NCBI GenBank assembly: GCA_948470475.1
Contig: OX419347.1
Coordinates: 9,518,165-9,582,164, forward strand
Reading direction: 5' to 3'
DNA from: Galaxea fascicularis
Lineage: Eukaryota > Cnidaria > Anthozoa > Scleractinia > Euphylliidae
Length of the DNA stretch: 64,000 bases
The position numbers and the translations under genes were made by a program. Positions 56,740 through 64,000 of the stretch are shown here, in pieces; the first letter of the stretch is position 1; every line of letters begins with the position of its first letter. Below the pieces are notes generated by a model, which did not search any database, was not told where the DNA came from, and was given only the letters and a program-made list of their open reading frames with translations.

Positions 56740-58040
56740 TATTGTTTTGTGGCGTTCTCGTTGTCGTCGCCGTCCTCGTTTCTTAAACTCCCTCCCTAAT
56801 GACGCGTACTGTCCAATAACACTGTCCAATTTGGACAAAAATCATAGCTGGTGATGGCCAATCAGATGCGAGAACTTTGTTATAGTTACGATTACTAATC
56901 GACCGCATGTCATTAACAATTGTGTAATTACCGCGTGGTTTACTCAGTTAAATCTATTCGTGTTTCTAGGTTGATACGATGTATTAGGCCCTTTATTTTC
57001 GGTTAGTTGCTATTGTTTAAGTATATCATTTGCTGTGTTTATTTCAGATCGAATAAAAATCTTGTAATTTTATACGATTCACGGGAATTCAGAGTTAAGG
57101 GCATATTGGCCGTTTTCGTCCGACGGACCATTGAATTTTGGTGGACGAAAAACGCCGTTCGCACTTGCAGAACGGAACTGATAGGAGATATTTTTGTAAA
57201 ATAAACAAAAATTCGCCAAGTATGGGCCCTAGGCGAATGAGAGTCCGAGGGTAGCGTGACAAACTGGAAGCGCGAGTGTTGATGGGAAAATAATTTTAAT
57301 GCTGTCACTAGATCTGACAGTTTCTTTCTAAACTTATGATAACTGTGCAATTGAAATAATATCATACAATACATACATACATACATCCTTTATTTGTTAA
57401 TGCAGGTCAGATTAAGGCAGCATAAAGCTGATGTGGACCTACAGTAAACATAAAGCTAACTAATGGAAGGCCTAACAATGGCTAACAATGGAAGTTGTAA
57501 ACCTTGCGTTTTGATTGGTCTACATGAGTGGGTCTGAGTGCGATTGAAGTGAATAGACGCGCAAATTATGACGTGAGTTAAAGAAAGTAAACATCATCGA
57601 ACAATCGAATAACGAACTTCTTTCTTCTTACAACGTTTTGATGCCACCCCGATGCGTTATATAAGTTCGTACTACTAAAATGGAATCGATTTGTTAAATA
57701 TGAGCCATGTTTAGTGGTAGTTGCAGGGCACTGCAAGGTCTACGAAGTGGTATTGCAAATCAAATTCATTATCAGAGAAAACAACGAGATATGACCGGCA
57801 TTGTTTAGAATTGGGGGTATACAAAGGTATAGGAAAAGAAGCGATCTTAACGAGTTTAGTTGAAACAATCTTGATTCGAAGTTCACTGAACAAGTTATTT
57901 CGATGTTTTATTACAGTGTTGTAAACTAGACGCTGAAAGGCTTGTTGTGTAATGAAACTATTCTTCAGGACACCGGGGCCGAAATCGAATTGGAAAGCTC
58001 GTTTGACCTGTTTCTTCTACCCGCGTATTCTATATTTGCA
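56740..58040. other. Intergenic, no supported gene
   Basis: (ACAT)n at 57366-57385 is a small microsatellite. Other open frames lack motifs. Confidence 0.35.
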
Positions 58041-58044
58041 GTTC

Positions 58045-58225
58045 ATATGGTTGTTCCATCCATCCATGACATCATGAACCTATCCATGACATTACCCATC
58101 CATCCATCTACCCTCCCGCCAACCTGCCGCATCTTCTCGCCCATTCCACCCATCCATCCATTCATCCATGACATAACGAACCTATCCATGACATTACCCA
58201 CCAATCCATCCATCCACTCGCAGTC
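58045..58225. repeat. CCAT-rich imperfect minisatellite
   Basis: CATCCATC tracts are interspersed with two copies of AACCTATCCATGACATTACC. This is a low-complexity tandem region. Confidence 0.7.
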
Positions 58226-58984
58226 GGTTTCTCTCTCTGCAATTTTTCTCTTAAAATATATAATCTCTCTGAAAGCTCACCGGAAAAAAAATGGAAGGAG
58301 AAAATAAGCCGCGTTGTTTACCCAACCTGCGCACTGAGATGAAAACCCGATGGATTTTAGAGAAAACGACTTGAGGCATCGCCACCATCCATCCATAACA
58401 TCCACCAACCTACCGAGCCTGCGTGGCAGGCGCAAAAAGGGGGAGAGAAACACGCGCGTGAAACGCGTGATGGGAAAAAAATGGAGGGAGCGCCTGCCAT
58501 AAAAGCCCAGAGTTTTTTCTCCCCTTCCCTTTCCCTCCCCTCCAGTTTCCCTCCCCTTTTAACGCCTGTCAAGCATGCGGGCTACAAGCTACCTACCCAC
58601 CGCGACCAACCAACCAACCAATCAGCTGCTTTGAAATCTGTTCTCTGACTTCTCTTCTGTCTCTTCTTCATGTGGTTGATGATTTGCGAAGCACATTTGA
58701 TATTTTAGCCAATGGCTGGTATAAGACTCAGAAAGATGACTTGCCAAAAACCTCTCACAGGGAAACACTTGTAAAATCATCGGTGATAAAGCACGCTTGC
58801 TGGCTAAAAGCAATAAAACTGACTTTGGCCTAGCATACAGTTCAATGGGCCTATATGCCTTTTCTTTTGTTTGTTGTGCCAATAATGATGCTGTTGGTGA
58901 GAGTACTGAGTAATAATTGACAGATTTAATGCCAGTAAATTTTGTATTTCTAGGGACTACAGGTTTGGGCCGAACCCCTGAATC

Positions 58985-59165
58985 TGAGGGTCGGGACATT
59001 TGACTTAGCTTTAACCGTTAGTGGGGAATTTGTACTTATTTGAATAATGATAACATCCCTGGGGTTGGGCATTTGAACAGAAAAAATGAAACGAGGTCAA
59101 ATCCCCCGCCTATGCCCGGGCTTCCCCCCCCTTCCCCCCCCCCTGCAGCTTAACATGATTGATAG
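58985..59165. mobile_element. Right end of a C-rich TIR transposon related to the 53.5-kb element
   Basis: The sequence ends in GGTCAAATCCCCCGCCTATG, long C runs and GATTGATAGGTGCATTA. The last bases match the inverted end type TGCACC-(A/T)-(G/A)TCAATG of the element at 53552. A matching left end is not visible, so it is truncated. Confidence 0.5.
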
Positions 59166-59371
59166 GTGCATTACCTTTTAACGATATTAAATGAGCAAAG
59201 TTTTGGTTCCGTTCTGGCATAAATCACATATGAACAATATGAGTTGCTTTTCGTGTTACACACGAGATAATATTGAATAATTGTCTTGAATGTTTAGCTT
59301 ATCCCTGCAAAAAGCGACGATGATTGAATGTTTTGCGTGACTTGTGTGTGGCGCACGTGAGTCAACTTTAA

Positions 59372-59610
59372 AGGCCGATACACACGAGGGAGCTTGCTCC
59401 CGCAGCATGCTCCTGCAACACGCTCCCGGAGCAAAGCTCCCTCGTCTGCACCAACGATTTCTGGCGAAAAAATTTGTTGCACAACAAAACTTTTGCTCCC
59501 GAGTTCTGCTCCCTCATATCAAACTGGTTTGATATGAGGGAGCAAGCTCCAGGGGCAAATCTGCTCCACGAGTCTGTTTCAGGAGCAAGCTCCCTCGTGT
59601 GTACCGGCCT
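59372..59610. mobile_element. Harbinger-type MITE, 239 bp, TAA duplication
   Basis: It is flanked by TAA (59369-59371 and 59611-59613). Ends AGGCCGATACACACGAGGGA and the complement of TCCCTCGTGTGTACCGGCCT pair over about 30 bp. The interior repeats GGAGC and GCTCC motifs in both orientations and has a central palindrome (ATCAAACTGGTTTGAT). It ends about 100 bp before a possible start codon. Confidence 0.85.
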
Positions 59611-59711
59611 TAATGGCAGATTAGATTTCAGACGTTGTTTAAACAAACAACGACTGCAGTTGGAATTACGTGCAGATCTAGCAGCTAGTTACGAGGTCGT
59701 TTCTTCCCTGT

Positions 59712-62236
59712 ATGGACTCTCTTAGGCAACTGGTAGATCTTCATGATACCATGAAGACTGAAGAGAAGTACATTTTGGCCTCCCAAAAGGGCCGCTTCAA
59801 GCCCAGACTATTTATTGCTCGATCAGAAGGGCTTCGGTGAGTAGAAATTTGATCTAACGAACCCTTTCTTTAGTTTAGCACCAATATTCAACTTCAGGTG
59901 AACCGATCATAGCGTTTGCATACCGTAGAACGAAAACTATGTGTGGGAGTTTGGAAAAAAACGTTAATGGGCTTATTATACCCAAAGCTTCACTGAACTG
60001 ATTTGTTCCCGTTGCCAGCGAATAAACGCGTCAGCTAATGGGTTATCCGTTATGGCTCTTTGAAAGCGGAGTGTATTTTTGCGTGTGAGATTCGCAGGGA
60101 AATATCAGCACATAAAGGCTGGATTGTGAGTTGATTAAATGAGCGACATGCCTTCCCTCCCGGCTAAAAGCAAGATACTTGAGAAGAAAAGGTATGGCAT
60201 TTGTAAAATGGGTTGTACCAGCCGAATCAGCTCTTACGATGGGGATTGTAAAACAGAGCTCAAACTTGGGCAATGATTCTTGGCATTTAAAAATTGAAGT
60301 TTCCCAACGACCATAATTGGATTATGAAGTTCAAGCAAGTCGCTCCCGTAGATCTTCCTTGTTTGCGTTTTCGCAATTTAAGCCGCTATAACATCTGCTT
60401 CCGTAAGCATGTCAATATTACGCTACAGGATAAAGTTGTTTTGTTTGTTTGAAGCGAGCATTGGCTAATTGAAGCGTATGTCAGGGCCACTGACGTTATT
60501 CGCTCGTGTTTGCGAGACTCATGTGTTTTGAAAGATGCCATTCGGTCAATGCTGTCTCACGCATATGTGGAAAAGACAATTGTGATTTCTCTCAACCGGC
60601 GTCGAACCCATTAGTTGTAATACTTTACCCTTGCTAAATGTGACAAATGTCTTAATTATACTGGTAGGATCAGAATGTCGAAAGCCGGTCCCGGGTAACC
60701 AGCATACGCACGCGATAACAGTGCAGTGATAAACTGAGATGATAAGTTTGAGTTTTGTTATTTGGACGTCCCAGACAGAGGCAGTTGTAACCATTGCTGT
60801 TAAACTAAGATGACATCACATGTTAATTTTAACTTACGGGGGAAAATTAAAGCTTGAGGGATTGAAAATGATCACTGTTTGTCGACCTTACCTTTACCTC
60901 GTGACCTGCATCTGATCACTTAAGTTGACCTTTCATTTACCCTTTTGCCTGTTACTGTCACGTCAGTGTCACTTGCACGTGATTTCGAGTAGCTCAAGCC
61001 TGCGAACTTGCCCAACGCTGCGCAGGAAGATCGAGCAAGCGAGCGGGAGAACGATAGTGACTGTGGTGAGCAAAAAAATAGGGATGAAGTGGGGAGGGGA
61101 TGGCAGGGGGGGGGAAGGAATGGGCGTTCGGTTATTGAATTGGGATTGAATGCGAGCGATTCCCTCCCCGCTTCTTCCTTATTTTCTGCTCACCCCAGTC
61201 ACGCTCGTTCGCGCACTCGCTTGCTCGATCTTCCTGCGAAGCGTTTGGCAAGGAATCGACTGCTTCGCAGGCTCAGTAATACACCTATCAATGTAAAGCC
61301 GGAGGGAAGGGGGAGGGGGGATTAACGGTAGTCGCAGTCATACTTCTCATTGTAGCCCACGTTGACAGGTCACTTAGTAAGCCGCAAGAGAAGCCTGGAA
61401 ACTAAACTGTCTTTTGCAGCCACTGAAGGGGACTTAGAAAATGCTTGAAATAGCCGTAAATGTCTCTAAAATTTGACCAATTTTTCCTATAGGCCTTACT
61501 TCCAGTCACACTAATTATCTGCTGAATTTTTTTACCTGGGGTGTAGCTTGATCTATTATAACGTTGCAGTGGCCATTTATTCGTAAATTCTTTTGCTTTT
61601 ATTACGCAACTCTGGCCCAAATCGGGTAAAGAAAGCAACGCCTCTATCGCCTCTTCCTGGTGTAATGGTCATTAATATTCTCTGCCGCTTTTAGTAACGG
61701 AAGTGTTGTGGTATTTTAAGATCAGAGACTCCCAAAATAGCATATTGAGGACTTGTCTATTAAAAGTAATAGAAAAGAAAACAAGGCGGCAAATGGTAGT
61801 GTCTTCTTATGAGACGTAAAATTAGTATCTAATAATGAAAGGACGTCAGTCATCGGCCCGCCTTTAGTCTCTTTACTTTGCGTTGTTTAGCAGCCGGGAA
61901 TCGACAAAAGAGACTTTCACTTTCTAATAAAACGGAAAAGTACCTTCGAAGCACTGATGAATGTACTCTCACTTACAGTAGACTCCCATACTCTCCGTTT
62001 TGGGTAGTCGAAATCGAAAGTCGAGTCTCTCTTCTGTAATTTAAGTTTCAGGAAGCATTGTTTTTCATAGGCGATTTCTTGAGCATATGCTCTCGGATAA
62101 AAACTTCAGTAGAGGAGACCCAGGACAGCTTTGCCTTCAGCTGGCTGCTTCAGATGGGACTCAAATGTTCATGTCACTATGTCACCCATGTATTGATGTT
62201 ATCAATAATTATCCTCGACGCAAAAAAAAACCCTAA
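59712..62236 (+). CDS. Possible two-exon gene of unknown function, about 83 residues
   Basis: Exon 1 is 59712-59836 (ATG; MDSLRQLVDLHDTMKTEEKY, then GRFKPRLFIARSEGL) and ends at a consensus donor CG/GTGAGT in phase 2. A candidate exon 2 at 62110-62236 starts after CTTCAG in the matching phase. It reads RGDPGQLCLQLAASDGTQMF, then CHPCIDVINNYPRRKKKP and a stop. The stop follows a run of nine A. After it the same frame is open again and reads into an Asp-rich stretch (62237-62418). An indel in the A run, or a further exon, could therefore change the end. I recognise no family. Exon 1 looks more convincing than exon 2. Confidence 0.4.
60994..61274. mobile_element. Fold-back element with arms of about 110 bp
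   Basis: The left arm contains GCAGGAAGATCGAGCAAGCG. The right arm contains its complement (CGCTTGCTCGATCTTCCTGC), and similarity extends on both sides (GCCTGCGAA and TTCGCAGGC outer blocks; GGTGAGCA and TGCTCACC inner blocks). It lies in the intron of the possible gene above. A C-rich TIR end (ACACCTATCAATG) starts just after it at 61268. Confidence 0.75.
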
Positions 62237-62264
62237 ATGTATCAGCGATTAGTGCACTTGGATC

Positions 62265-62330
62265 ACAATGATAATGATGACAGTGATGATGATGATGACG
62301 ATGATAGTGATTATGATAATAACAGTTTGG
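62265..62330. repeat. (GAT)n-type microsatellite
   Basis: GATGATGATGATGACGATGA and surrounding triplets make an imperfect Asp-coding run on the plus strand. It is continuous with an open frame from 62237 to 62418. Confidence 0.8.
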
Positions 62331-62419
62331 GAATTTATGAAGGAGAAGGCCCTAGCCTCTTCTCCGAGAGCTTAGTGAAATCATGTCTCGCAAATTGGAG
62401 AAGGAGGACTTCTTAGACA

Positions 62420-64000
62420 GAAGTGGGTGGAGGTTTCTTAAATATTACTAAGAACCCACGTGTTAATTTTGACATTGTGAGGGAAACCAATATATCCTCC
62501 CATGACAGACAAAGTTGATCACAACTTTTCATGTATGTCTTGTTTACTTTATTAATGGAAGTATTAGCTGGTCATCTGTTTTCATTTTTATCCTCTTGTC
62601 ATGAGACATTTGCTGTTGTGAGGTTAGAGCTGGTATCGCCATCATAGTGAGAATGTGATGCGGAAATTACATTTTCTGCTCTGAGAGTATTGAAAGACCT
62701 TTGAGTAGGGTCAGAAGTCTTCTCCGTTTTGTTAACAACTAGATCATTTGCTAACGTAATTGTAGAGTTTTGATTGGCTTATCCATCATGGTATATGAGC
62801 TATTATAACATGCTCTACAATAGCCCTGTATAGATTGTGCTCGGTAAATTTACGGTGGGTGAAACAAGAGCCGAAAAACCGGATGCTCTCGCAGACTATT
62901 ACAAATATGGTAACTGTACGCCTCAGCTTTTTTGTTTACAAAGTAAAGTAGGGAAGATTTATCCATAATTTGTGGGTGCTTTTAATTGAAACAATAATTC
63001 CACTCGGGCTTGTTAGATTTGAGATGATAATAGCCAACACGCCTTGTAGGCCTTCCACCATACGGCGACCATATTAGTGTACCAGGCTAACCTTCTGGGA
63101 ATTGAACTCTATTTTTATGCAAGTACTTTCTTTTGTTGCATTAAACCAATATGGCCACTGGTCACATGAGTGAAAACGCTCTATAATTATAATATGCCAT
63201 AGAAAATACAGCCAATCAGAATGAAGGAGAGCATTGTGTATTCTTCGGTATTTCTACCGAAGCTTCCCATTATGCACCGCATTGATTGAGTAGGGCTACG
63301 TATTTTTTCTGCCATGGTATAAAATAGTTATGTAATATAGTTGTGATTATGAGGGCAGAGTTTTCTTGTACATGCGATACTGGCATGGAATATCCCACTT
63401 GTAACTTTATTGTCTTTGTATATAAGAAAACTACAAGTGATTGGCGGGATAACGGTAAACCACTCGAAACCTTTGCAGCCAGTATGTATCTGGCAGACGG
63501 AAGGGTAGTGGATGGAATTAAAAAACGGCGAAACAGAACCTTCAACGCTTCTTCCAGCGTTTTCCGATAACATTTTAAATTACGGATTCATAAGCCGACG
63601 TCAGACTTCGTGTGAACCATCGGACGTTATTATCGGACTTTTCATGTCAAACAACCGGACGTCCGGCGTCCGGCCTCAAACAAAACCCCTGTTCTTCGTA
63701 CGTTCAAAACGCTGACAAGACCTTGTACCTATTACGTTATTAAGGAGGTGTTATAGGTGAACTTTTGGGAAAATGAGGTGAATTGAGATTAAAAGAAAGA
63801 AAGGTAGAAAAGGGTATACACTTAAATCAGTCCGTCCAGTAACGGGGTCAGGGGCACCTTGTTGTGACGGCGCACTTTCTGGTCTTCGTCCAAAATTTTA
63901 ATTTTCGACCACCTTAAAATAAAATATTTTCCAATTTTCCATATTTTTCGACATTCTACCAAACAACTCTTCTTCCTTCCAAACATTCCAAAAATTATCC
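62420..64000. other. Intergenic or intron, no supported feature
   Basis: Two overlapping frames at 63328-63573 (opposite strands, about 80 codons) are the longest open stretches. Neither shows a motif I recognise. No repeat ends were identified. Confidence 0.35.

Noticed and set aside
63328..63573. Overlapping frames of about 80 codons on both strands
   Set aside because: No motif, no splice partner and mutual overlap; not enough to call a gene.

Overview
The window is eukaryotic DNA and most likely comes from an anthozoan cnidarian (stony coral or sea anemone). Its genes are split by GT-AG introns. They encode an axonemal dynein intermediate chain, a MIER-type ELM2-SANT corepressor and a retinol-dehydrogenase-like SDR. 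The repeats are Penelope-like elements with hammerhead-type ends, a DIRS-like tyrosine-recombinase element, tRNA-headed SINEs and many fold-back MITEs. The anthozoan assignment is inferred from this repeat mix and from recalled similarity, not from a search.

Layout. (1) 493-20228, minus strand: 5' half of a DNAI4/WDR78-like gene, which runs off the left edge before its WD40 region. One intron (6317-18192) is nearly 12 kb. It holds a G-rich 9-bp tandem array of about 1.65 kb, a KDZ-transposase remnant and a nearly intact Ty3/Gypsy element whose 5' LTR carries a TTAA-flanked MITE. (2) 20495-21924, plus strand: a candidate two-exon membrane microprotein, head-to-head with DNAI4. (3) 26937-38901, minus strand: a complete 13-exon MIER gene. 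All phases join to 566 residues, and the introns hold SINEs, a decayed DIRS-like element and an inverted pair of Penelope ends. (4) 38902-41797: a divergent promoter and a small one-pass membrane protein gene on the plus strand. (5) 42-51.9 kb: a repeat graveyard with MITEs, a LINE 3' end and a Penelope-like GIY-YIG fragment with a hammerhead-like motif. (6) 51896-54763, minus strand: a complete three-exon RDH8-like SDR gene with transposons in both introns and its promoter. (7) 55-64 kb: MITEs, microsatellites and one weakly supported two-exon gene.

The host genes do not form a pathway. DNAI4 is for cilia, MIER for chromatin repression and the SDR for retinoid or steroid chemistry. Two gene pairs share short divergent promoters. 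Mobile DNA occupies much of the intron and intergenic space. Several MITEs keep clean target-site duplications: TTAA at one, TWA trinucleotides at four and 8-9 bp at one. The window therefore records the activity of several transposase families.
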